A DNA stretch of 33,020 bases from Acidobacteriota bacterium. GTDB taxonomy: Bacteria; Acidobacteriota; Polarisedimenticolia; Gp22-AA2. The notes below the pieces were generated by a model. It searched no databases. It saw only the letters and a program-made list of their open reading frames with translations, and was not told where the DNA came from. This document shows positions 24,150-32,596 of this stretch, one piece after another. The stretch's first letter is position 1. Every line of letters begins with the position of its first letter. Where the stretch lies: assembly GCA_003223165.1 (NCBI GenBank), contig QHXZ01000020.1, positions 1-33,020 of the forward strand, written 5' to 3'. Both the position numbers and the translations under genes were made by a program.

Positions 24150-24847
24150 TCAGTCGGCGCTGCCGCCGCCGTCGACCACGAGCGCGGCGCCGGTCATGAA
24201 CGAGGAATCGTCCGAGGCCAGAAAGAGCGCCGCGCGGGCGATCTCCTCCGGCGTTCCGATGCGTCCTCGGGGAGCATCGGCGTGTCCACGTCGCCCGGGC
24301 AGATGCAGTTCACCCTGATCCCCTGCCGCCCGTGGTCGATCGCCATCGCCTTGGTCAGCAGCACCACGCCCCCCTTCGAGGCGCAGTAGGCCGCCGCCGC
24401 GTCCCCGCCCACGATCCCCCAGCCCGAGCTGTTGTTGATGATCACGCCGCCGCCGCGGGCGATCATGGACGGCAGGGCGTATTTGCACATGAGGAACGTC
24501 CCCTTCAGGTTGACGTCCACCGTCAGGTCCCATTCCTCCTCGGGGCAGTCGGGCACCGTGTGCGGCACGAAGACGCCGGCGTTGTTGAACAGGACGTCGA
24601 TCGCCCCGAAGGCGCGCAGTGTCTCCTCCACGGCGCGGCGGCAGTCGGCGGCGAGGCGGACGTCGGAACGGATGAAGATCGCCTGCCCGCCCTCGCCCTG
24701 GATGGCCTGCGCGACCTCCCGCCCCCGCCCTTCGTCGCGCCCCGTCAAGGCGACGCGCGCCCCCTCGCGCGCGAACAGCAGCGCCGTCGCGCGCCCCATG
24801 CCCGAGGTGCCTCCCGTGATCAGCGCCGTCTTCCCCCCGAGCCGCAT
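24150..24847 (-). CDS. SDR oxidoreductase, frameshifted by an internal deletion (candidate pseudogene)
   Basis: A short-chain dehydrogenase split over two frames. The first part (24847 to about 24265) has [22 protein letters not shown] with YCASK as catalytic Ser-Tyr-Lys, and [13 protein letters not shown]. The frame then runs into an unrelated tail and stops at 24194. The neighbouring frame carries the true C-terminus [20 protein letters not shown] through to VVDGGGSAD and a stop at 24150. The paralogue just upstream has about 25 residues between its PML and RVATPDD; here only about four remain. Roughly 60 bases are therefore missing, and not a multiple of three. The lost piece is the substrate-binding loop. 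ATG 24847 has GGGGGGAG upstream and is better than the ORF-track start 24883. Without the loop and C-terminus it is unlikely to be active. Confidence 0.75.
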
Positions 24848-24887
24848 CGTGCTCCCCCCTTCCGCCGCCCCATGCCCCGGCATGCGC

Positions 24888-25730
24888 CTACCCCGCCACG
24901 AAGCCGCCGTCCACCACCAGCGCGGTCCCGGTGACGAAGGACGAGGCGGGGCTGGCCAGGTAGAGCGCCGCCTGGGCCACGTCGTCGGGGGTCGCGACCC
25001 GGCGCAGCGGGTTCTGGGCCGACTCGGCCAGGAAGCGCTCGAGCGGCTCTCCGAGCTGGCGCGCCTCGCTCCTGAGCATCGGCGTGTCGGTGTCGCCCGG
25101 ACAGAGGCAGTTCACCCGGATCCCTTCGGCCCCATGGTCGATGGCCATCGCCTTCGTCAGCAGGACCACGGCCCCCTTGGAGGCGCAGTAGGCGGCGGCG
25201 CGCGGGCCGCCCACCAGGCCCCAGTTGGAGGCGGTGTTCAGGATGACGCCGCCCCCCGCGCGGGCCATCAGCGGGATGGCGCGCCGCGACAGGAGGTAGA
25301 TCGGCTTGACGTTCACCTCCATGACGCGGTCCCAGTCCTCCTCCGCGGTGTCGACCAGGCTGGCGCGCCGGATGATGCCGGCGTTGTTGAACAGGATGTC
25401 GAGGCGGCCGAAGGCGCGCAGCGCCCCGTCGAGCGCCCCGGCGCAGTCGGCGTCGCGGGTGACGTCGGCCGTGACGGCGATCGCCTTCCCGCCCTGCGCG
25501 GCGATCGCCTGCGCCGCGGCCCGGCAGCCCTCGTCGTCGCGATCGACGAGGGTCACGGCCGCGCCCTCGCGCGCGAACAGCAGCGCCGTCGCGCGGCCGA
25601 TTCCCGAGGCGCCGCCGGTGACCAGGGCCGCGAGGCCCTGCAGCGCGCCGCGCGCCGCCGCGCCGCCCGGGCCGCCGCTAGCGGCCGACGAACCCGCCGG
25701 CACTCTCGGCTCCGTCGATGGTGTAGACAT
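24888..25730 (-). CDS. Short-chain dehydrogenase/reductase (intact)
   Basis: A 280-residue NAD(P)-dependent SDR. The core shows GGASGIGRATALL (cofactor loop), an acidic residue after the second strand (LVDRDDEG, suggesting NAD preference), NNAGII, NTASNWG and YCASK (catalytic Ser-Tyr-Lys), CPGDTDTPML, and the C-terminal SSFVTGTALVVDGG. The first 30 residues are low complexity and overlap the preceding SDR gene by about 50 bases; an internal GTG at 25703 would shorten the overlap to about 25. No start codon exists after the upstream stop, so one of these must be used. It is about 60% similar by eye to the frameshifted SDR downstream and lies in the same three-gene operon. The substrate is unknown. 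Confidence 0.88.
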   Translation of the reverse strand: MSTPSTEPRVPAGSSAASGGPGGAAARGALQGLAALVTGGASGIGRATALLFAREGAAVTLVDRDDEGCRAAAQAIAAQGGKAIAVTADVTRDADCAGALDGALRAFGRLDILFNNAGIIRRASLVDTAEEDWDRVMEVNVKPIYLLSRRAIPLMARAGGGVILNTASNWGLVGGPRAAAYCASKGAVVLLTKAMAIDHGAEGIRVNCLCPGDTDTPMLRSEARQLGEPLERFLAESAQNPLRRVATPDDVAQAALYLASPASSFVTGTALVVDGGFVAG

Positions 25731-26430
25731 GGCCGGTGATGTAGGCCGCGTCGTCCGAGGCCAGAAAGGCGAACAGGGCGCCGATCTCCCCCGGCGTCGC
25801 GTGCCGCCCGAGGGGGATCTTCCGGTTCACCGCCTCCAGCATCTCGTCGCTGTACTCGGCGCGCTGCATCGGGGTGAGGACGTAGCCCGGGGCCACGGCG
25901 TTCACCCGCACCTTGGGGGCCAGCTCGAGGGCCATGGCCTTGGTGAGGGCGATGACGCCCGCCTTGGTGGCGTTGTAGTCGGCGTAGTAGGGGTAGCCGA
26001 TGATGCCGTTGGTCGAGGCGGTGTGCAGGATCACTCCGCCTCCGGACGCGACCATGTGGCGCGCCGCGGTCTGCGCCACGTAGAACACGCCGGTCAGGTT
26101 CACGGCGATCACCTTGTCCCACTCCGCGGGAGTGATCGCCAGGAAGTCGTGCCGGATGCTGATGCCGGCGTTGTTGATCAGCACATCGACCCGGCCCATC
26201 AGCCGCAGGGCCTCGGCGAAGGCCTCCCGGACTTCCTTGAGGCTCGTGACGTCGGCGGCCAGGACACCCGAGAGGCCCGGGAGCCGCCGGCCGATCTGCT
26301 CGCGCGCGCGCGCGTCGCGGTCCAGGACGCAGACCCGCGCTCCCTCCTCGAGGAACCGGGCTGCGGTCGCCGCGCCGATGCCGCTCGCTCCCCCGGTCAC
26401 CACGACGCCCTTGCCCGTGAGCCCCTTCAA
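25678..26430 (-). CDS. Short-chain dehydrogenase/reductase (intact, first of the operon)
   Basis: A 250-residue SDR with GGASGIGAA, an aspartate (VLDRD) at the end of the second strand that favours NAD, NNAGIS, HTASTNG, the catalytic tyrosine and lysine in YNATK, and APGYVLTPM. The C-terminus YITGHVYTIDGAESAGG is a normal SDR ending. The start is TTG 26430, well supported by GGGGAGG five bases upstream. It is the first of three tandem SDR genes reading away from the aminotransferase-fhc operon. Members of this group include glucose/ribitol-type and 3-oxoacyl reductases, so the substrate cannot be named. Confidence 0.9.
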   Translation of the reverse strand: MKGLTGKGVVVTGGASGIGAATAARFLEEGARVCVLDRDARAREQIGRRLPGLSGVLAADVTSLKEVREAFAEALRLMGRVDVLINNAGISIRHDFLAITPAEWDKVIAVNLTGVFYVAQTAARHMVASGGGVILHTASTNGIIGYPYYADYNATKAGVIALTKAMALELAPKVRVNAVAPGYVLTPMQRAEYSDEMLEAVNRKIPLGRHATPGEIGALFAFLASDDAAYITGHVYTIDGAESAGGFVGR

Positions 26431-26561
26431 GGCACCTCCCCGCCGTCGAGGCCCGTATCATAGCCCAGGAAACGGCGCCCGCAGGTCCCCGGCCGCACGG
26501 GGGATTTCCGGGATCGCGCCAGATGTGGCAGCATGAGACCCTTCCAAGGGGGGGATCATCC
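26431..26561. promoter_or_regulatory. Divergent control region between the SDR operon and the aminotransferase-fhc operon
   Basis: A 131-base gap with genes reading outward on both sides. On the minus strand TATGAT at 26462-26457 is a near-consensus -10 box 27 bases before the TTG start of the first SDR; no good -35 lies at the right distance, so an activator may be needed. On the plus strand AAGGGGGGGAT just before 26562 is the ribosome site of the aminotransferase; no clear promoter boxes were found for it. The ORF-track start at 26523 falls here and is not favoured. Shared control of both operons is inference from layout. Confidence 0.4.
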
Positions 26562-27914
26562 ATGACGGGCATCGATCGCGCACGGCTCAAGACGCTGATG
26601 GAGCGCGAGGAGGCGCGCTTCGCCGCGGAGCGCCCGAAGTCGAGGGCGCTGTTCGACAGGGCCCGCCGCTCGCTCCTGAGCGGCGTGCCGATGAACTGGA
26701 TGGTGAAGTGGGCCGCGCCCTTTCCCATCTTCGTGCACGAGGCCCGGGGCGCGCGCTTCACGGACGTCGACGGCCATCGCTACGTCGACTTCTGCCTTGG
26801 CGACACCGGCTCGATGCTCGGCCACTCGCCGCCGGCGGCGGTGGAGGCGATGAGCGAACAGCTGCGCCGCGGCATCACCTTCATGCTTCCCACCGAGGAC
26901 GCGGTCTTCGTGGGCGAGGAGCTGCGGCGCCGCTTCGGCCTGCCGTACTGGCAGATCGCCATGACGGCGACCGACGCCAACCGTTTCACCATCCGGATGG
27001 CCCGCCACATCACCGAACGGCCGCGGATCCTGATCTTCAACGGCTGCTACCACGGCACGGTGGACGAGACCCTGGTCACGCTGAAGGATGGCGTGGCCCG
27101 CTCCAAGCGGGGCAACATCGGGCCGGCGGTCGACCCGGTCACGACCACACGGGTGGTCGAGTTCAACGACCTCCCGGCCCTCGAGGCGGCCCTGTCGGCC
27201 CGGGACGTCGCCTGCGTGCTGGCCGAGCCGGCCATGACCAACGTCGGCATCATCCTCCCCGACCCGGGGTTCCACGAGGCGCTGCGTGACCTCACGCGAC
27301 GCACCGGCACCCTGCTGATCATCGACGAGACGCACACCATCTGCACGGGGCCGGGAGGCTACACCGCCGCCCACCACCTGCAGCCCGACATCCTGACGAT
27401 CGGCAAGCCGATCGCCAGCGGCGTGCCGGCCGCCGCGTACGGCATCAGCCAGCAGGTCGCCGACGCCATCCTGGCCCGCACGACCATCGAGGACTCGGAC
27501 GTCGGCGGCATCGGCGGGACGCTGTCCGGGAACGCCCTGGCGATGGCCGCGATGCGGGCGACGTTGCAGCAGGTGATGACCGAGGCCGCCTACGCCCGGA
27601 CGATCCCGCTCGCCCGCCGCTTCGCCCTGGGTGTCGAACAGGTCATCCGCTCCGCGGCGCTGCCCTGGCACGTCGTCGTTCTCGGCAACCGGGTCGAATA
27701 CCAGTTCCGCGCCGGCGCGCCGCGCAACGGGTCGGAGGCCGAGGCCGCCATGGACTGGCCCCTCGACCGGTTCCTGCACTTGTACGCCATGAACCGCGGC
27801 ATCCTGATGACTCCCTTCCACAACATGGCGCTGATCGCCCCCGAGACCACGGCCGAGGACGTCGACCACCACACGCAGGTCTTCGCGGAGAGCGTTCGGG
27901 AGCTCCTCGGGTGA
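26562..27914 (+). CDS. Class III PLP-dependent aminotransferase (glutamate-1-semialdehyde aminomutase-like)
   Basis: A 450-residue fold-type I enzyme. Markers in order: FPIFVHEARGARFTDVDGHR and YVDFCLGDTGSMLGHSPPA near the N-terminus, FNGCYHGTVDET for PLP stacking, LIIDETHTICTGPGGY where the Asp binds the PLP ring nitrogen, and LTIGKPIASGVPAAAYG with the PLP lysine. The usual DE-V-x-T-G-F-R is replaced by DETHTICTGPGG and the usual G-T/S-E-A by ATDANRF, so substrate and perhaps chemistry differ from well-known members. Its stop overlaps the fhcB start (GTGA), placing it firmly in the C1 operon. It could supply an amine or aldehyde feeding the pathway or a cofactor-biosynthesis step; both are inference. 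The start at 26562 has a strong ribosome site. Confidence 0.88.
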   Translation: MTGIDRARLKTLMEREEARFAAERPKSRALFDRARRSLLSGVPMNWMVKWAAPFPIFVHEARGARFTDVDGHRYVDFCLGDTGSMLGHSPPAAVEAMSEQLRRGITFMLPTEDAVFVGEELRRRFGLPYWQIAMTATDANRFTIRMARHITERPRILIFNGCYHGTVDETLVTLKDGVARSKRGNIGPAVDPVTTTRVVEFNDLPALEAALSARDVACVLAEPAMTNVGIILPDPGFHEALRDLTRRTGTLLIIDETHTICTGPGGYTAAHHLQPDILTIGKPIASGVPAAAYGISQQVADAILARTTIEDSDVGGIGGTLSGNALAMAAMRATLQQVMTEAAYARTIPLARRFALGVEQVIRSAALPWHVVVLGNRVEYQFRAGAPRNGSEAEAAMDWPLDRFLHLYAMNRGILMTPFHNMALIAPETTAEDVDHHTQVFAESVRELLG

Positions 27915-29188
27915 GGCGGGCCGCGGCGCGCCTGCGCCCCTGGTTCTGCGGCCTGCCGTGCGGGGAGATGCGCCTTCCCGCGGCGCGCGGCGGCGCCGGG
28001 CGCGCCGAGGGCGGCTGCCCGGTCTGCCGCGAGGAAGTGGGGTCCTTTCGCGAGGAGGAGGCGGGGCCGCGCCGCGGCGGCGCCCCGGCGTCGCTCGAGG
28101 AGGCGATCGCGGCGGCGGCGCGCATCCTGCTTACGGCGCGCGCCCCCTTCGTGTACGGCCTGGCGCGCAGCGCCACCGAGACGGCCCGCCGCGCCGCGGC
28201 GCTGGCGGCGGCGCTCGGGGGGGGGATCGACGTCGAGGCCCCGCCGGGTGCCCGCGCCGACCGGATCGCCCTGCAGACCTTCGGCCTTCCGGGGGCCACC
28301 TTCGGCGAGATCCGCAACCGCGCCGACCTGGTCCTGCTGTGGCGCTGCGACCCGCGCGCCACCCACCCGCACCTGCTGGCCGGCGCTCCCCGCACGCCGC
28401 TCCAGCCGCCCGGGACACGGCGGGTCATCCTGCTGCCGCCCGCCGCGGAGCCGCCTTCGCGCGCGCGCGCCGACCTGCTCCTGGCGGCGATCCCCGGGTC
28501 CGACCTGGAGGTGGCCCTGGCGCTGCGGGCCATGGCGGCGGGACGGCGGCCTGCGGGAGAGACGATCGGCGGCGTCCCCGCCGCGGCGGTGCGGCAGGCG
28601 GCCGATCTCCTGCGCGCCGCGCGCTACGCGGCGATCCTGTGGGACACCGCGGCCACGGGCGGTCCCGATGGCCCCGCCGTCGCCTCGGCCTTGACCCTCC
28701 TGGCCCGCGACCTCAACGCCGCCGGGCGCTGCGCGGCGCGGCCGCTTGGCGGAGGGGGGAACGTGGCGGGGGCGGCCACGGCGATCCTGGGCGCGACCGG
28801 TTCTCCGGGGGCCGTCGGCTTCGGCTCGGGACGGCCGCGCTTCGCGCCGGGCGAGTACGACGCGGGGCGGATCCTCGGCGAGGCCCTGTGCGACGCCCTT
28901 CTCCTGGTCGGAGCGCGCGGTCCCCTGCCGGCCACCCTGTCGCGGCGGCCGGGCGGCGCGCCCCGCATCGTGGCGCTCGGACCCCGCCTGCCGGCCGGGG
29001 CCGCCGAGCCGGACGTCTTCATCCCGACCGGGCTGCCCGGGCTGTCCGAGGAGGGGGAAGCGATGCGGGCCGACGGCGTGCCGGTGCGGCTGCGCGCCAC
29101 GCTTCTGACCCGGCGCCCCGCGGAGCGGGAGGTCCTCGCGGCCCTCGAGCAGGCGGTGGCCGCGGGACGGGGGTCGGCGGTTGCTTAG
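27911..29188 (+). CDS. fhcB: Formyltransferase/hydrolase complex subunit B (formylmethanofuran dehydrogenase B-like)
   Basis: A 425-residue homologue of FwdB/FmdB. Family segments are FVYGLARSATETARRAAALA, GLPGATFGEIRNRADLVLLW and RCDPRATHPHLL, followed by a dehydrogenase-like C-terminal half with LFIPTG-like ends (DVFIPTGLPGLSEEGEAMRA). In archaeal FwdB a Cys in a V-C-H-G-P-S motif binds Mo or W; here that position reads EAPPGARAD with no Cys. This agrees with bacterial Fhc, where the B subunit is catalytically silent. The N-terminal iron-sulfur-type cysteines are partly kept (FCGLPC and CPVC) but oddly spaced. GTG 27911 overlaps the aminotransferase stop. It probably acts as the structural partner of FhcA. 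Confidence 0.85.
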   Translation: MRRAAARLRPWFCGLPCGEMRLPAARGGAGRAEGGCPVCREEVGSFREEEAGPRRGGAPASLEEAIAAAARILLTARAPFVYGLARSATETARRAAALAAALGGGIDVEAPPGARADRIALQTFGLPGATFGEIRNRADLVLLWRCDPRATHPHLLAGAPRTPLQPPGTRRVILLPPAAEPPSRARADLLLAAIPGSDLEVALALRAMAAGRRPAGETIGGVPAAAVRQAADLLRAARYAAILWDTAATGGPDGPAVASALTLLARDLNAAGRCAARPLGGGGNVAGAATAILGATGSPGAVGFGSGRPRFAPGEYDAGRILGEALCDALLLVGARGPLPATLSRRPGGAPRIVALGPRLPAGAAEPDVFIPTGLPGLSEEGEAMRADGVPVRLRATLLTRRPAEREVLAALEQAVAAGRGSAVA

Positions 29189-30842
29189 GATAAGAGGCGG
29201 GCTCGTGATCGACCCGCGCAACCGTCGCTCCGAGGTGGGCGACGTCTGCCTGCGGGACGGCAGGGTCGTGGACGCCCTTCCCGCCGCGGCGCCGGTCCTG
29301 GAGGCCCGGCACCTGGTGGTCATGCCGGGCGGCGTCGACCTGCACACGCACGTCGCGGGGCCGTCGGTCGCGGCGGCGCGCCTCCTCTGCCCGGAGGACG
29401 GCGGGCGCACCCTCCCGACGCTGGCCGAGACCGGGCGCCTCTACGCCCGCATGGGATACACCACGATCGTCGAGGCCGCGGTCGCGCCGCTCGGGGCGCG
29501 GGCCGCGCACGCCGACCTCGACGCCATCCCGATCGTCGACAAGGCGCTCCTGGTCCTGCTCGGCAACAACGAGATCGCCCTGGGCTTCCTGGCCGAGGGA
29601 CGCCCCGACGCCCTGCGGGAGTATGTCGCCTGGGTCCTCGAGGCCGCGCGCGCCTTCGGCGTCAAGGCCGCGAGCCCGGGCGGCGTCGAGGCCTGGAAGT
29701 GCGGCCTCCACGATCGGGGCGGGACGCAGCCCGCCGATGCCTCCGGCGCCGCCGCGCCCGCCGCGCCGCTCGAGACGATCCTCGACGCCCCGGGGCCGGC
29801 GCCCGGCCTCACCCCGCGCCGCATCGTCCAGGCGCTGGCCGGCGCGGTGCGCGATCTCGGCCTGCCGCACCCCCTGCACCTGCACATGAACGGCCTGGGG
29901 GTGCCGGGCAACGCGGCCGTGGCCCTCGCGACCTTCGAGGCGCTCGCCGGCCTGCCGGCGCACGTGACGCATCTTCAATACCACGCCTACGGCGGACGGA
30001 CGCCGGCGGGCCTCAGGAGCCGGGCGGCGGAGATCACCGCCTGGATCAACGCGCACCCCGGACTCACGTGCGACGCCGGCCAGGTGGTCTTCGGTCCCGC
30101 GACCACCATCAGCGCCGACGCGGCGGCGCAGCACCGGCTGCACCGGGCCACCGGGCGCAAGTGGCTCAACCTCGACATCGAGGTCGAGAGCGGCTGCGGC
30201 ATCGTGCCGCACGCCTACCGGGAGAGCCACCTGGTGAGCGCGGTGCAGTGGGCGATCGGCCTCGAGATCCTGTTGGGGATCGAGGACCCGTGGCGCGTCG
30301 TGCTGACCACCGACCATCCCAACGGCGGCCCCTTCACGTCGTACCCGCACATCATCCGCCTGTTGATGGACAAGCCGTTCCGCGACGGAATTCTGGCGCG
30401 CTCCCACGCGCGGCTCAAGGAGCGCACCGGGCTCCAGGGGCTGTCCCGCCAGTACAGCCTCGAGGAGATCGCCGTCATCACCCGCGCCGCTCCGGCGCGC
30501 CTGCTCGGCCTCGAGAGCAAGGGTCACCTCGGGCCGGGGGCCGACGCCGACCTGGTCCTCTACGACCCGTCGGCGGATCCCGAGCGGATGTTCGCGAACC
30601 CGATCGCCGTGATCAAGGACGGCGAGCCGGTGGCGCGGGAGGGAGAGATCCTGCGCGAGACGCCCGGCCGCACGTTGCGCGCGGCGCCGCCGCGCGCCGG
30701 CGGGCGCGCCAGGACGGCCTTCGAGAAGGAGATCCGCGACCAGTTCGAGGCTTACTATACGGTCCCTTTCGAGGACTACCCGGTCCCCGAGGGCGCCGTG
30801 CGGCGCGAGCAGGTGGTGGCGGCCCGCCCGGTGGCGCGCTGA
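29181..30842 (+). CDS. fhcA: Formyltransferase/hydrolase complex subunit A (formylmethanofuran hydrolase)
   Basis: A 553-residue amidohydrolase-fold subunit that hydrolyses formylmethanofuran (methylofuran in bacteria) to formate. The metal site is intact: GVDLHTHVAG (His55, His57), VKAASPGG (the lysine expected to be carboxylated), HLHMNGLG, HVTHLQYHAYGG, and TTDHPNGGPF (Asp near 375). LGPGADADLVLYDP is the end of the TIM barrel domain, followed by a beta domain. The start is TTG 29181, overlapping the fhcB stop by eight bases; a GC-rich purine stretch serves as ribosome site. The insertion around residues 180-215 (DRGGTQPADASGAAAPAAPL) is low complexity. The gene lies between fhcB and fhcD, a compact bacterial arrangement. 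Confidence 0.95.
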   Translation: MLRIRGGLVIDPRNRRSEVGDVCLRDGRVVDALPAAAPVLEARHLVVMPGGVDLHTHVAGPSVAAARLLCPEDGGRTLPTLAETGRLYARMGYTTIVEAAVAPLGARAAHADLDAIPIVDKALLVLLGNNEIALGFLAEGRPDALREYVAWVLEAARAFGVKAASPGGVEAWKCGLHDRGGTQPADASGAAAPAAPLETILDAPGPAPGLTPRRIVQALAGAVRDLGLPHPLHLHMNGLGVPGNAAVALATFEALAGLPAHVTHLQYHAYGGRTPAGLRSRAAEITAWINAHPGLTCDAGQVVFGPATTISADAAAQHRLHRATGRKWLNLDIEVESGCGIVPHAYRESHLVSAVQWAIGLEILLGIEDPWRVVLTTDHPNGGPFTSYPHIIRLLMDKPFRDGILARSHARLKERTGLQGLSRQYSLEEIAVITRAAPARLLGLESKGHLGPGADADLVLYDPSADPERMFANPIAVIKDGEPVAREGEILRETPGRTLRAAPPRAGGRARTAFEKEIRDQFEAYYTVPFEDYPVPEGAVRREQVVAARPVAR

Positions 30843-30874
30843 GGGCGCGGCGGCCGGAGAGGAGGCGCACCGAC

Positions 30875-31795
30875 GTGGAGATCGACGGCACCTTCATCGA
30901 GGACACGTACGCCGAGGCCTTCACCCTGCGCGCGGCGCGCCTCATCATCACGGCCGACTCGCTGCGCTGGGCGACGATCGCCGCCAAGACGATGATCGGC
31001 TTCGCCACTTCGGTCATCGGCTGCGGCTGCGAGGCGGGGCTCGACGGGCCCGACGTCGCGCGCACGCCCGACGGCCGGCCCGGCGTGCGGGTGCTGCTCT
31101 TCGCCCGCTCGGCCGAGGCGCTCCAGGACCAACTGGTGCGGCGGGTCGGGCAGTGCGTCATGACGGCGGCCACCACGGCCTGCTTCGACGACCTCCCCTC
31201 CGAGGAGACGGTGCGGGTCGGGTCGGTCCTGCGCTTCTTCGGCGACGGCCACCAGGTGAGCAAGGTGCTGGACGCGGCCCTGGCGCCGCCCGGCGCGCCT
31301 CCCCGGCCGCGCCGGATCTGGAGGATCCCGGTGATGGACGGCGAGTTCGTGGGGGAGGATCGGTTCGGGGTCCGCAAGGGCGTGGCGGGGGGAAACTTCC
31401 TGATCCTGGGGGCGACGCCCGAGGCCGCACTGCGGGCGGCCGAGCGCGCCGCCCGGGCGATCCGCGAGGTGGGTAACGTCATCCTCCCCTTTCCGGGCGG
31501 CATCGTGCGGAGCGGCAGCAAGGTGGGGGCGAAGTACAGGAAAATGATCGCCTCGACCAACTCCCCCTACTGCCCCACCCTGCGGGGCTCGGTGGCGAGC
31601 GCGCTTCCGGACGGCGTGGCGGCGGTCTACGAGATCGTCCTCGACGGCCTCGGCGTGGAGGAGATCGAGCGGGCCACCGCCGCCGGCGTGCGCGCCGCCT
31701 GCGGGCCGGGCGTGCTGCGGATTTCCGCCGGCAACTACGGCGGCAGGCTCGGCAAGCACCTGATCCGGCTGCGGCCGCTGCTGTCGCGCGCCTGA
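30875..31795 (+). CDS. fhcD: Formylmethanofuran:tetrahydromethanopterin formyltransferase
   Basis: Ftr/FhcD moves the formyl group between H4MPT and methanofuran. The 306-residue protein begins VEIDGTFIEDTYAEAFTLRA, the family hallmark, and continues with GFATSVIGCGCEAGLDG, GNVILPFPGGIVRSGSKVG, and KYRKMIASTNSPYCPTLRG, which match Ftr closely. It ends ISAGNYGGRLGKHLIRLRPL. The ORF-track does not list it alone because it sits inside the long shadow ORF 29699-31795; the correct start is GTG 30875 with AGGAGG nine bases upstream. Length fits the family (about 300). It is part of the Fhc complex with the A, B and C subunits. Confidence 0.96.
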   Translation: MEIDGTFIEDTYAEAFTLRAARLIITADSLRWATIAAKTMIGFATSVIGCGCEAGLDGPDVARTPDGRPGVRVLLFARSAEALQDQLVRRVGQCVMTAATTACFDDLPSEETVRVGSVLRFFGDGHQVSKVLDAALAPPGAPPRPRRIWRIPVMDGEFVGEDRFGVRKGVAGGNFLILGATPEAALRAAERAARAIREVGNVILPFPGGIVRSGSKVGAKYRKMIASTNSPYCPTLRGSVASALPDGVAAVYEIVLDGLGVEEIERATAAGVRAACGPGVLRISAGNYGGRLGKHLIRLRPLLSRA

Positions 31796-31813
31796 CCGGC
31801 GGGCGGAGGGACG

Positions 31814-32596
31814 ATGGCGACGCTCCTGACGATGAGGGCCGAGGCGGAGCGCCTGGCGCTGCCGATCGAAGCGGCGGCGATCCGCCCCGACACGATCGCC
31901 GGGCGCTCCCGCCGGGAGATCGAGGGGCTGCCGATCGTGGCCGGGAACCGGACGGAGCGGCTCGGCGACCTGTTCGAGGTGCGCGGCGACGGCGTGGAGG
32001 AGGTCGAGATCGAGGGGGACCTCGCGCGCGTCGCCCTGCTGGGCGCGGGGATGGGCCGCGGCTCGCTCGTGGTGCGCGGGCCGGTCGGGCCGCGCGCCGG
32101 CTCGCGCATGAGCGGCGGCCGCCTGGCCCTCGGATCCGACGCCGGGCCCCTGGCCGGTGAAGGGATGACGGGAGGGCTCTTGCGCATCCGGGGGACGGCG
32201 GGCGACCATCTGGCCGCGCCGCTCCCGGGCCACCCGCGCGGCATGGACGGCGGCGTCATCCTGGTCGAGGGAAACACCGGGGCCATGGCGGCGATGAGGA
32301 TGCGGCGCGGCACCATCGCGATCGCCGGCGACGCCGGGCCCGGCGCGGGCTGCGCCATGCTGGCCGGAAGCCTCTTCGTCTTCGGCCGGCTCGGGGCGGG
32401 CGCGGGGGCGCTCATGCAGCGCGGCACGATCGTCGCCTTCCGCCCGCACCCGCCGTTCCTGAACCTCTACTTCGACGGGCTCGAGGCGGCCGGGTTCGCC
32501 CTGCCGCGGGAGGCGCGGGGGGGGCGTTACCGTCGCCGCGTGGGGGACATTTCGGGACCCGGCAAGGGAGAGATCCTGACCCTGGAGGGGACATGA
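31814..32596 (+). CDS. fhcC: Formyltransferase/hydrolase complex subunit C (FwdC-like)
   Basis: A 260-residue beta-helix subunit of the FwdC/FhcC type, related to the C-terminal domain of glutamate synthase. The repeating Gly-x-x-Gly pattern is clear: GDLARVALLGAGMGRGSLVV, GPVGPRAGSRMSGGRLALGS, GEGMTGGLLRIRG, GHPRGMDGGVILVEGNTGAM, and GDAGPGAGCAMLAGSLFVFG. It helps hold the complex together and binds FhcA/FhcB. ATG 31814 follows fhcD by 18 bases with GGAGG-like GGGCGGAGGGACG upstream. Its stop overlaps the mch start (ATGA). Family size is normal. Confidence 0.93.
   Translation: MATLLTMRAEAERLALPIEAAAIRPDTIAGRSRREIEGLPIVAGNRTERLGDLFEVRGDGVEEVEIEGDLARVALLGAGMGRGSLVVRGPVGPRAGSRMSGGRLALGSDAGPLAGEGMTGGLLRIRGTAGDHLAAPLPGHPRGMDGGVILVEGNTGAMAAMRMRRGTIAIAGDAGPGAGCAMLAGSLFVFGRLGAGAGALMQRGTIVAFRPHPPFLNLYFDGLEAAGFALPREARGGRYRRRVGDISGPGKGEILTLEGT

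Noticed and set aside
29699-31795. A 698-residue plus-strand ORF covering parts of fhcA and all of fhcD.
   Set aside because: Only its last 306 residues are a real protein (FhcD); the rest is an Arg/Ala/Pro-rich off-frame reading of fhcA.
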